Source: an uncultured Acidimicrobiia bacterium
GTDB lineage: Bacteria; Actinomycetota; Acidimicrobiia; IMCC26256; CALEDW01
Direction: 5' to 3'
DNA: 6,200 nt
Assembly (NCBI GenBank): GCA_937949585.1
Contig: CALEDW010000311.1
Location: forward strand, 1 to 6,200
In this document: in pieces, positions 1-5,438 of the stretch
How the letters are laid out: the number at the start of each line of letters is the position of its first letter
Numbering within the stretch: the first letter of the stretch is position 1
Translations under genes and position numbers: made by a program
The notes under the pieces: model-generated
Database searches by the model: none
What the model saw: only the letters and a program-made list of their open reading frames with translations
Told to the model about the DNA's origin: nothing

Positions 1-1
1 C

Positions 2-106
2 CGGCACCTGCGCGCCCAGCTCGGACCCGACGTGCTCGAGCTCACCCGCACGATCAAGGAGGCGCTGGACCCGGCCGGGATCCTCAACCCGGGCAAGTGG
101 GTGTGA
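2..106 (+). CDS. FAD-linked oxidase, C-terminal end (partial)
   Basis: Only the last 34 codons and the TGA stop are in the window; the start lies upstream. The visible end reads as a helix followed by the tail LDPAGILNPGKWV. This matches the conserved end of the FAD-linked oxidase C-terminal domain found in glycolate oxidase GlcD, D-lactate dehydrogenases and bacterial alkylglycerone-phosphate synthase-like proteins, where 'ALDPxGILNPGK' closes the substrate domain. Such enzymes oxidise 2-hydroxy acids or related substrates with FAD; the substrate cannot be told from this fragment. The gene reads in the same direction as the acyltransferase fusion downstream (gap of 106 bp), but a hairpin in the gap suggests a separate transcript. 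The family call is fairly safe, the subfamily is not. Confidence 0.8.
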   Translation, partial: RHLRAQLGPDVLELTRTIKEALDPAGILNPGKWV

Positions 107-131
107 GCGCGGGGCCCGGTGCCAGACTTGA

Positions 132-150
132 CGCCGTGGACGGCACGGCG
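132..150 (+). terminator. Hairpin, possible terminator after the oxidase
   Basis: A perfect 7-bp inverted repeat, CGCCGTG / CACGGCG, with a 5-nt loop (GACGG), lies 26 nt after the oxidase stop. There is no T-tract after it, so if it terminates transcription it does so as a U-less hairpin of the kind proposed for high-GC actinobacteria. It could instead be a structure in the leader of the downstream gene. Hairpins arise easily in DNA this GC-rich, so the functional call is inference. Confidence 0.4.
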
Positions 151-212
151 GGCGGCGGCCACCGGTCGTTCGCCCCACGCCGCCGGCTCGTCGACCGGCT
201 CGGGCGGAGCCG

Positions 213-1979
213 ATGAACCGCTGGGACGACACCACCGACCGCCGCCGCCGCGACGTCGAGCCGTGGCTCGTCGCCTACACACCGCTCGAGGAGCGTCAGC
301 CCGTCGAGCGGGACCGGGTCACAGAGCTCGCCTCCCGGCCCGGCTACGAGCTCGACCCGACCTGCGTGATCGCCACCGACGCGCTGGTGGTCGCCTCCAC
401 GCTTCGCGTCGGGGCGCACTCCACGATCGCCTCCGGGTGCGTGATCCGCGGCGATGTGCGCATCGGCGCGCACTCGTCGCTCAACGCCGGGGCGACGACG
501 ATCGGTCGGGTGACGATCGGCGACTGGGTGCGGATCGCCGGCACCGCCGTGCTCGTCGGCGAGAACCACGTCTTCGACGATCCCGACACGCCGATCTTCG
601 TGCAGGGGCTGCGCAGCGAGGGCATCGTCGTCGGCGACGACACCTGGATCGGTGCGCACGTCACGATCCTCGACGGGGTGCACATCGGCCCGCACAGCGT
701 CGTCGCCGCCGGGGCGGTGGTCACCCGCGACGTCCCGGCCTGGTCGGTGGTCGCCGGCGTACCGGCGCGGGTGGTGCGCGACCGGCGCCACGGCGCCGGG
801 CGGCCCCGCGTCGGGCGCGACGAGCTCGCCCGGTTCGCCGAGCGGGTGGCCGACCAGTGGCCCGACGTGTTGGAGCGGTGCCGGACCGTCGAACCGGGCG
901 GCGCCGACGGCTACGTCGACGCCCCGGGGCGGCCGTCGAGCCCCCGAGCCCTCAACGACGCGGTGGAGATCGCCGCCGCGTTCGGCGCCGTACCCCCGGG
1001 CGCACGTCGAGACGAGCTGGTGGCCCGCATCCAGGACCACCAGGACCCGGTGACGGGCATGTTCGTCGATCCCCGCCACCCGCCCGCCTGGTGGGAGACG
1101 GTCCGCCGGGGTGAGCCGGTCGACCCGGCCATGGTGCTCGCCCCCTCGGACCACGAATGGGACCACTACGGGATCCTCTCGTGCGGCTATGCGCTCGAGG
1201 CGCTCGGCGCGGCACCCCGCCATCCGGTGCGCGTGCTCGAGCAGATCGAGCCCGGCGCGCTCGAGGGCCTGCTCGACCGCCTCGACTGGGGATGGCTGGC
1301 CTGGCCGTCCGGTGCATGGGTCGACGCCGTCGGCACCGCGCTCATGCTCAACCGCCGTCACCACCGATCGACGGCCACGCTGCCGGTGCTGTGGGGCTGG
1401 CTCGCCACCCACGTGGACCCGCGCTCGGGGATGTGGGGAGCGTGGCTCGCCCCGACGGGCGACCTCGAGGTCGGCTGGCTCATGGCGGTGAACGGCTACT
1501 ACCGGCTCGTGCGGGGCACCTACGCCCAGTTCGGCCTCGAGGTGCCTCGGGCCGAGCGGGCGATCGACACCGTCCTGGCCCATTCCCGCCAGCACGACTG
1601 GTTCTCGCTCGCCGGTCCGGCCGGCCGGCACCGCGGAGACGGTGCGGCCGGTTCCCTTCTCGGCCGGACCGCCTGCAACGTCCTCGACGTCGTGCACCCG
1701 CTGTGGCTGCTGTCCCGCCAGTGCCCCGGATACCGCCGCGACGAGATCCGCGACGCGACGGCCCGGGTGCTCACCGAGGCGATCGCCGACTGGGTCGACG
1801 GGGAGGGCTTCCCCTGGCACGTGGGTCGCGACCACCCGGGCCTGCAGGGCACCGAGATGTGGCTCGCCGTCGTGTACCTGGCCGCCGACGTGCTCGGGGC
1901 ATCGGACGGCCTGCCCTGGCGTCCCCGGGGGGTGCACCGCCTCGAGCCCGCCGACCACCTGCACCACCCACCGGCGTAA
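213..1979 (+). CDS. Hexapeptide-repeat acyltransferase fused to a Trp-rich all-alpha domain
   Basis: A 588-residue protein. Residues about 48-190 form a left-handed beta-helix of hexapeptide repeats (VGAHSTIASGCVIRG, VTIGDWVRIAG, IGAHVTILDGVHIGPHSVVAAG) ending in the VPAWSVVAGVPARVVR cap typical of LacA/Xat-type acetyltransferases. The loop GENHVFDDPDTPI carries His119, which I equate with the catalytic His of that family; the usual donor would be acetyl- or another acyl-CoA. Residues about 245-565 are unlike an acetyltransferase: mostly helical, rich in Trp, with two DPxxGM[FW] motifs (278-284, 402-408), reminiscent of alpha/alpha-toroid folds (terpene cyclase or glycan-processing type). The acceptor is unknown; a glycan or lipid is a guess. 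No signal peptide or membrane segment is seen. ATG 213 is the first start after an in-frame stop at 129; GGAG at 206-209 is a close ribosome-binding site. The frame is unbroken. Confidence 0.85.
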   Translation: MNRWDDTTDRRRRDVEPWLVAYTPLEERQPVERDRVTELASRPGYELDPTCVIATDALVVASTLRVGAHSTIASGCVIRGDVRIGAHSSLNAGATTIGRVTIGDWVRIAGTAVLVGENHVFDDPDTPIFVQGLRSEGIVVGDDTWIGAHVTILDGVHIGPHSVVAAGAVVTRDVPAWSVVAGVPARVVRDRRHGAGRPRVGRDELARFAERVADQWPDVLERCRTVEPGGADGYVDAPGRPSSPRALNDAVEIAAAFGAVPPGARRDELVARIQDHQDPVTGMFVDPRHPPAWWETVRRGEPVDPAMVLAPSDHEWDHYGILSCGYALEALGAAPRHPVRVLEQIEPGALEGLLDRLDWGWLAWPSGAWVDAVGTALMLNRRHHRSTATLPVLWGWLATHVDPRSGMWGAWLAPTGDLEVGWLMAVNGYYRLVRGTYAQFGLEVPRAERAIDTVLAHSRQHDWFSLAGPAGRHRGDGAAGSLLGRTACNVLDVVHPLWLLSRQCPGYRRDEIRDATARVLTEAIADWVDGEGFPWHVGRDHPGLQGTEMWLAVVYLAADVLGASDGLPWRPRGVHRLEPADHLHHPPA

Positions 1980-2056
1980 CCGACGACTCGGTGCTCACCA
2001 CCCTGCTTCACATCCGCCTCGCCCGCGCCGTGAGGAAGTGGAAGCGGCAGCCGTGT

Positions 2057-2166
2057 GTGCTGGTGCCCGTACCGGATCCGCAGCCCGACCGACGGTGCCG
2101 TCCTCCCGGGCTCCGATCATGCGTCCTCTTCGATCTCGGTGCCCGTGTCCATGCCGGTACCAGCAC
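2057..2166. repeat. Imperfect long inverted repeat spanning the convergent gap
   Basis: The left arm GTGCTGGT (2057-2064) plus ACCGG (2071-2075) is complementary to the continuous right arm CCGGTACCAGCAC (2154-2166). That is 13 paired bases with a 6-nt insertion in the left arm. The arms enclose the nested hairpin at 2082-2112, so the whole could fold as a compound stem. The right arm lies inside the 3' end of the small leftward gene. It may be a transcription-stop or mRNA-stability structure for the convergent genes, or chance. Confidence 0.35.
2082..2112. terminator. Nested hairpin between convergent genes, possible bidirectional terminator
   Basis: The outer stem AGCCCG (2082-2087) pairs with CGGGCT (2107-2112). 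Inside it GACG (2091-2094) pairs with CGTC (2099-2102) around a GTGC loop, with short unpaired spacers of 3 and 4 nt. It sits 102 bp after the rightward acyltransferase fusion and 4 bp beyond the stop of the leftward small gene, where a shared terminator would be expected. No T-tract is present on either strand. Confidence 0.45.
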
Positions 2167-2323
2167 TGGTCACGCCTGCGCTCTCGAGCGCGGTGGCCGC
2201 CCTGAGGAGCAGCTCGTATTCCGCCTGCGAGATGTGACGAGTTCTCGGATCGAAGTGCAGCTCCGCAAAGTGGCGCAGCGCCTGCGCCAGCGACATCCCC
2301 CGGTACTCGAGTTCCCCGGGCAT
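2117..2323 (-). CDS. Small hypothetical protein, 68 aa
   Basis: I do not recognise this protein. It begins MPGELEYRGMSLAQALRHF and has a predicted helical core (residues about 10-50) with a YELLLRAATALESAG helix. It ends in a Gly/Thr-rich, acidic tail (GMDTGTEIEEDA). There is no membrane segment, signal peptide, Cys pair or obvious DNA-binding motif. The ATG at 2323 is chosen because GGGAGG sits 5 nt upstream on this strand. The alternative GTG two codons earlier (2329) would overlap that site. It is the third gene of a leftward block after the carotenoid oxygenase and the VOC protein, 75 bp beyond the latter. The strong ribosome-binding site and its place in the block support a real gene. 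Its short length and lack of recognised relatives keep confidence moderate. Confidence 0.6.
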   Translation of the reverse strand: MPGELEYRGMSLAQALRHFAELHFDPRTRHISQAEYELLLRAATALESAGVTSAGTGMDTGTEIEEDA

Positions 2324-2328
2324 GACCA

Positions 2329-2334
2329 CCTCCC
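2329..2334 (-). promoter_or_regulatory. Ribosome-binding site of the small gene
   Basis: GGGAGG on the minus strand, 5 nt before ATG 2323. It is the best Shine-Dalgarno match among the starts in this window and decides between ATG 2323 and GTG 2329. Confidence 0.65.
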
Positions 2335-2345
2335 GCGTACCTCGT

Positions 2346-2370
2346 GACGACGGCGATGCGCCGACCCGTC
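2346..2370. terminator. Hairpin between the VOC gene and the small gene
   Basis: CGGCG (2351-2355) pairs with CGCCG (2359-2363) around an ATG loop. A second stem, GACG (2346-2349) with CGTC (2367-2370), lies outside it, separated by 1 and 3 unpaired bases. It lies in the 75-bp gap downstream of the VOC stop. It may terminate or process the VOC transcript, or merely reflect GC-rich sequence. No T-tract is seen. Confidence 0.3.
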
Positions 2371-2398
2371 TCGACGATTGCTCGTGGACCGCCGGGCC

Positions 2399-2866
2399 TC
2401 AGCCGCCGGGGTGCAAGGTGGCGACCAGCGGCGAACCGGGTGCCAGCAGCTCCAGCGGCCGGCCCTCCGGGTCCTCGACGAACAGCGCCCCCGCCACCCG
2501 ACGCCGACCGAGCACCCGACCCCCGCAGGCTTCCACCCGGGCGCAGGCGGCGTCGAGGTCGTCGACCATCACCGAGACGTGGGTGAGCCCGGGCCGCCGG
2601 ATCGACCAGTCCGTCGGCTGCTCCGGCGGCGGGTCGTCGAAGGCGAGCAGCTCGAGGACGAACCCGTCGAGGCGCAGGTACACGACGCGCAGCCGCACCG
2701 GCTCGGGCAGGCCCATGAGCCGGGCCGCCTCGGGGCCGGTCACGTCGAAGGCGAGGACCTCGGTGAACCCGAGGGCCTCGGTGTAGAAGCGACGCGCCCG
2801 GTCGAGGTCGACGACACAGAAACCGGTGTGCGAGTAACGGACGGGTGCCGGCGGGACGGTCACCAC
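2399..2866 (-). CDS. VOC (glyoxalase-fold) family protein
   Basis: A 155-residue single-chain vicinal oxygen chelate protein with two beta-alpha-beta-beta-beta modules. Module one starts at YSHTGFCVVDLDRARRFYTE and contains FVLELLAF. Module two has LTHVSVMVDDLDAA and GRPLELLAPG. The four expected metal ligands are all present: His13, Glu72, His96 and Glu139 (counting from GTG 2866). Overall it resembles methylmalonyl-CoA epimerase, lactoylglutathione lyase and extradiol-dioxygenase relatives, so it is probably a metal-dependent enzyme. The reaction cannot be fixed from sequence alone. Two consecutive GTG codons (2866, 2863) could start it; no strong ribosome-binding site precedes either. An upstream extension to 3052 stays open, but it would overlap the carotenoid oxygenase gene and has no VOC character. 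The gene begins 29 bp after the oxygenase stop, so the two are probably co-transcribed. Confidence 0.85.
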   Translation of the reverse strand: MVTVPPAPVRYSHTGFCVVDLDRARRFYTEALGFTEVLAFDVTGPEAARLMGLPEPVRLRVVYLRLDGFVLELLAFDDPPPEQPTDWSIRRPGLTHVSVMVDDLDAACARVEACGGRVLGRRRVAGALFVEDPEGRPLELLAPGSPLVATLHPGG

Positions 2867-2895
2867 CGGATCATGCCCCGGGCCCGACCCCGCGG

Positions 2896-4260
2896 TCAGG
2901 TCGGGTCCGGCACCCAGTTGCCGTGGAACCCGAACGGGACCCGCTGGGGCACCTCGACCACCGCCACCGGCTCGGCGGTGAGGTCGTCGGCGGCGAGGAT
3001 CACCAGGTCGGAGCGGTCCCGGGACCGGTCGTACACCACGGTCATGACCCACCCCTCGTCCTCGGCCGCCCCGGGGTGGCGGGGCACGAACACCGGCTCG
3101 AGGCTCACCCGGCCCGCACCGTGGTCGTGGGCCTCGACGCGTCCGGCCCGGAGATCGAAGCGCACGGTGGCGCCGTGGGCGGCGCCGGGGCCGAAGTCCA
3201 TGGCGTAGCCGTACCGGTAGGGACGACCGGTCCGCCGTTCGTCGATGCGGGGGAGTTCACAGGAGCGGTCGTCGAGCAGCTCGGTGGTCACCGTGCCCAG
3301 CTGCGGGTCGAGGACCCAGCGTTCGAGCCGGGTCGGCCCTTCGTTGGGGCCACGGGTGTCGGTGGCGAACATCCTCGGGTGGCGCACCACGTCCACCACC
3401 ACCCGCCCGTCGGGGGCGTCGTGCGCGTTGAGGTAGTGGAACACGTAGCAGGGCTCGATCCCGAACCAGCGGACGTCCCCGGCCCCACCGTCCCTGGGCA
3501 ACAGACCGACGCGGGCCTCGTAGCCGGGATCCCAGCGGTACGGCAACCCAGCACCGGCGGCGGCCGCCTCGAGCGAGAACACACACGGATAGTCGCCGAC
3601 GACCACCCAACGGTCGGTGAGCGCCACGTCGTGCACCATGGAGGGGCCGCCGAGCTCCACCTCGACCTGGTGTCGAACCCGGGCATCGGTGCCGACCACC
3701 AGGTACCGGGCCCGGCGCCCCCAGGCCCACCAGTAGGCGAGGACGTGCAGCTCCCCGGTGGCCGGATCGCGCTTGGGGTGCGCGCTGAAGGGGTGGGTGA
3801 GCGTTCCGTCCAGGTCGGTCGGTCCGATCGTGACGAGCTCGGCGGTGAGCTCCACCGGTGGCGCACCGGCCTCGACCAGCGCGAACCGGCGGCCGGCGTG
3901 ACCGATCACGTTGGTGTTGGCGGCGAAGCGCGGCACCTCGGGTCCGAACGGTGACGGTGGGGCCGGTTCCCCGAGGGCGGCGGCAACCGCGGCGCTTCGC
4001 ACCCAGCGGTTCCGGTACCAGGCGGCCCGACCGTCCTCGAGCCGGATGCCGTGCACCATCCCGTCGCCGAGGAACCAGTGGTAGGTGGCCGGGTCGGGAG
4101 CGGCAACCGGGTTCGGGCCGTTGCGGAGGTAGGTGCCGGTCAACCCGTCGGGGATCCGGCCCCGCACCGGCAGGTCGAAGGCGGTCACCTCCCTGGTGAC
4201 GGGAGCGAAGTTCCCCTCCAGGTAGGGGTTGACGACGGGGCTGGACTCGGTCGCGGCCAC
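2896..4260 (-). CDS. Carotenoid cleavage oxygenase family protein (Fe(II) dioxygenase)
   Basis: A 454-residue, seven-bladed beta-propeller oxygenase that would cleave a C=C bond of a carotenoid, apocarotenoid or stilbene-like substrate using Fe(II) and O2. Family signatures are GTYLRNGPNP (42-51) and WFLGDGMVHG (62-71). The four iron-binding His fall in their usual settings: His161 in FSAHPK, His210 in MVHDVA, His275 in FHYLNA and His446 in FGFHGNW. Probable second-shell Glu are 130, 313 and 335. The length is normal and all motifs are intact, so activity is likely; the substrate is not evident. GTG 4260 is preferred because AGGGGG lies 4 nt upstream and the conserved N-terminal part (NPYLEGNFAPV) follows. 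A GTG at 4446 would add 62 low-complexity Pro/Ala/Gly residues. It is the first gene of a leftward block with the VOC protein. Confidence 0.93.
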   Translation of the reverse strand: MAATESSPVVNPYLEGNFAPVTREVTAFDLPVRGRIPDGLTGTYLRNGPNPVAAPDPATYHWFLGDGMVHGIRLEDGRAAWYRNRWVRSAAVAAALGEPAPPSPFGPEVPRFAANTNVIGHAGRRFALVEAGAPPVELTAELVTIGPTDLDGTLTHPFSAHPKRDPATGELHVLAYWWAWGRRARYLVVGTDARVRHQVEVELGGPSMVHDVALTDRWVVVGDYPCVFSLEAAAAGAGLPYRWDPGYEARVGLLPRDGGAGDVRWFGIEPCYVFHYLNAHDAPDGRVVVDVVRHPRMFATDTRGPNEGPTRLERWVLDPQLGTVTTELLDDRSCELPRIDERRTGRPYRYGYAMDFGPGAAHGATVRFDLRAGRVEAHDHGAGRVSLEPVFVPRHPGAAEDEGWVMTVVYDRSRDRSDLVILAADDLTAEPVAVVEVPQRVPFGFHGNWVPDPT

Positions 4261-4264
4261 AGGG

Positions 4265-4270
4265 CCCCCT
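4265..4270 (-). promoter_or_regulatory. Ribosome-binding site of the carotenoid oxygenase
   Basis: AGGGGG on the minus strand, 4 nt before GTG 4260. This supports the shorter start over GTG 4446, which has no comparable site. Confidence 0.5.
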
Positions 4271-4323
4271 CTCGGCCGTCGGCCCGGTCGGCCGGTCGGC
4301 GCGGGTGGCTGATCCAGGACGGC

Positions 4324-4353
4324 ATCGTGCTCCCGGTCCGCCGCCGGGGTCAA
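4324..4353 (-). promoter_or_regulatory. Possible promoter for the carotenoid oxygenase block
   Basis: On the minus strand TTGACC (4353-4348) is followed after 18 bp by CACGAT (4329-4324). The first is close to a sigma-70-type -35 box; the second is only a partial -10 match. The start of transcription would fall about 55-60 nt before GTG 4260. It is a candidate only. Confidence 0.28.
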
Positions 4354-4455
4354 CGTGCCGTGCGTCACCACCCCGGTCGGACCCGAGTCCTCCGGGGCCG
4401 CGCCCGCCACACCGAGCCGGGCGGAGGCGGCGGGCGGCGGGGTCACCTTGAACTC

Positions 4456-4755
4456 GAGGCGGCGTGGCGACTGGCCTCACGCGACGACGGGCACACGCTG
4501 CTCGCCCGCACCATCCGCTACATCGAGGACCGGAGGCGGGAGGAGCACCGCTCCACCGGCGCGATCGAGCAGCACCGCTCCCCGCTCGGGGTCGTGTGGG
4601 GGGCGCTCGATCCGGTGGCCGTGGCGGCCATGGCCCACCGCCTCGCCGAGCGGCGCCCCGACGCCCGTCTGACCGTCCTCGACGGCGTCGGCGACTACCC
4701 GATGCTCGAGGCGCCCGCCCGGTTCGCCGACGCCGCGCCGGCGCTGCTCGCCTGA
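4456..4755 (+). pseudogene. Remnant (3' end) of an alpha/beta hydrolase, haloalkane-dehalogenase-like
   Basis: The last 99 codons resemble the C-terminal third of an alpha/beta-hydrolase. There is a cap/helix stretch (LARTIRYIEDRRREEHR), then SPLGVVWGALDPVAV, which contains the third catalytic acid (Asp52 of the fragment). LTVLDGVGDYPMLEAP follows. In the family the last motif reads GxGHxPxxExP with the catalytic His; here that position is Asp80 (codon GAC, one base from CAC). The N-terminal two thirds, including the oxyanion HG motif and the GxSxG or GxDxG nucleophile elbow, are absent from all frames of the upstream 195 bp. The preceding frame is open but has no hydrolase content and no good start. 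The stop is 12 bp before the MBL gene, so these two were probably co-transcribed originally. Without nucleophile or His it should be inactive. Confidence 0.7.
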
Positions 4756-4767
4756 GGCGGCCGGGCC

Positions 4768-5364
4768 GTGCGCGTCGTCCTGCTCGGCACCGGCAACCCG
4801 CTGCCCGACCCCGACCGGGCCGGCCCGGCCACACTCGTGGGGACCGGGGAGCACCCGCATCCTCGTCGACGCCGGCCGCGGGGTGTGCATGCGCCTCGCC
4901 GCAGCCGGGGTGTGGCCCCCGATGCTCACCGCGGTGCTGCTCACCCATCTGCACTCCGACCACCTGCCGCCGCCCCGACCGACCACCGCCCGGTCGCCCC
5001 CACCGTCGGGTACCGCATCGACGGGCCGGACGGGTCGGTGGTGCTCGCCGGGGACACCGTCCCCTGCGCCGGCCTCGACCGGGTGGCCGCCGGCGCCGAC
5101 TGCTACGTGCAGAGCGTGCTGCGCGACGACCTGGTCCGCCGGGTGCCCTCGGCACCGTTCCACGACACGATCGACTACCACTCCACCGTCACCCAGTCCG
5201 CCGAGACGGCCCGCCGAGCCGGGGTCCGCACCCTCGTGCTCACCCACCTGGTGCCCGGCACCCCGCCCGGGGCGGCCGGGGAGTGGACGGCGCTCGCCGC
5301 CGGGTCCGACGGTGAGGTGGTGGTCGGCGAGGACCTCACCGTCGTCGAGGTCGGCGGCGCCTGA
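4768..5364 (+). pseudogene. MBL-fold (RNase Z-like) metallo-hydrolase, frameshifted and internally deleted
   Basis: An open frame of 198 codons from GTG 4768 (GAGGCGG 7 nt upstream) hides a broken gene. The first about 27 codons (VRVVLLGTGNPLPDP..) are a normal MBL N-terminus. After the G run at 4846-4849 the homologous sequence continues in the next frame (STRILVDAGRGVCMRLAAAG, then LLTHLHSDHL, with HxHxDH at 4946-4963). At about 4966-4974 it returns to the first frame at AAPTDHRPVAPTVGYR. The later ligand motifs AGDT, DYHST and LVLTHLVP follow to the stop. From my knowledge of the family, some 70-85 residues between the HxHxDH and PTDHRP motifs are missing. As translated, about 40 residues are out-of-frame Arg/Pro-rich sequence and the metal site is lost. 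Alternatives are an assembly or sequencing error; a programmed frameshift cannot explain the missing segment. Confidence 0.72.
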
Positions 5365-5373
5365 CCAGCCGGC

Positions 5374-5386
5374 CCGCCCTCGGCGG
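5374..5386 (+). terminator. Short hairpin after the MBL pseudogene
   Basis: CCGCC / GGCGG around a CTC loop, beginning 10 nt after the MBL stop. The stem is only 5 bp and no T-tract follows, so this is a weak terminator candidate separating the degraded pair from the dehydrogenase gene. Confidence 0.22.
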
Positions 5387-5400
5387 TCCGCGCACCTGCG

Positions 5401-5432
5401 TTGGCGGCACGCCGGGCGCCGCTGGTAGCAAT
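5401..5432 (+). promoter_or_regulatory. Possible leaderless promoter of the dehydrogenase
   Basis: TTGGCG (5401-5406) is followed after 19 bp by TAGCAAT (5426-5432). This is the most A/T-rich spot in the gap, and it ends 6 nt before ATG 5439. No Shine-Dalgarno sequence precedes the ATG. A -10 box placed this way would start transcription at or next to the start codon, as in the leaderless transcripts common in actinobacteria. The match is partial. Confidence 0.35.
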
Positions 5433-5438
5433 GGGCCC

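Larger units (their letters stand above)
4261..4455. other. Low-complexity spacer between the carotenoid oxygenase and the hydrolase remnant
   Basis: About 195 bp lie between two divergently oriented units with no convincing gene on either strand. The minus-strand frame open through it is Pro/Ala/Gly-rich and matches nothing I recognise. The plus-strand frame leading into the hydrolase remnant is Arg/Gly-rich and lacks the hydrolase core. It contains three near-tandem GTCGGC units (4278-4283, 4287-4292, 4295-4300) and a possible leftward promoter. The right boundary, near 4447-4456, is where recognisable hydrolase sequence begins, so a rearrangement breakpoint probably lies there. Confidence 0.5.

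Noticed and set aside
128..133. TTGACG as a -35 box for the acyltransferase fusion
   Set aside because: No -10-like sequence occurs 16-19 bp downstream; the stretch there is almost pure G/C.
84..1967. Long minus-strand open frame opposite the acyltransferase fusion
   Set aside because: It is Arg/Pro/Gly/Val/His-rich with no recognisable domain and is fully antisense to a clear hexapeptide enzyme. It arises from the high GC of third positions.
2867..3052. Upstream extension of the VOC gene to 3052
   Set aside because: It would overlap the carotenoid oxygenase gene by over 150 bp and adds only Arg/Pro/Gly-rich residues without VOC character.
2378..3954. Plus-strand open frames opposite the VOC and carotenoid oxygenase genes
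   Set aside because: They are antisense shadows; the minus-strand proteins carry complete metal-ligand sets and family motifs.
4278..4300. Three GTCGGC units as a possible operator or tandem repeat
   Set aside because: The units are short and unevenly spaced, and such words are common in this GC-rich sequence.
4261..4446. N-terminal extension of the carotenoid oxygenase from GTG 4446
   Set aside because: The 62 extra residues are low-complexity, no good ribosome-binding site precedes that GTG, and GTG 4260 has one and starts just before the conserved part.
4846..4849. Programmed frameshift in the MBL gene
   Set aside because: A shift here would still need a second shift about 120 bp later and could not supply the missing segment between the metal motifs.
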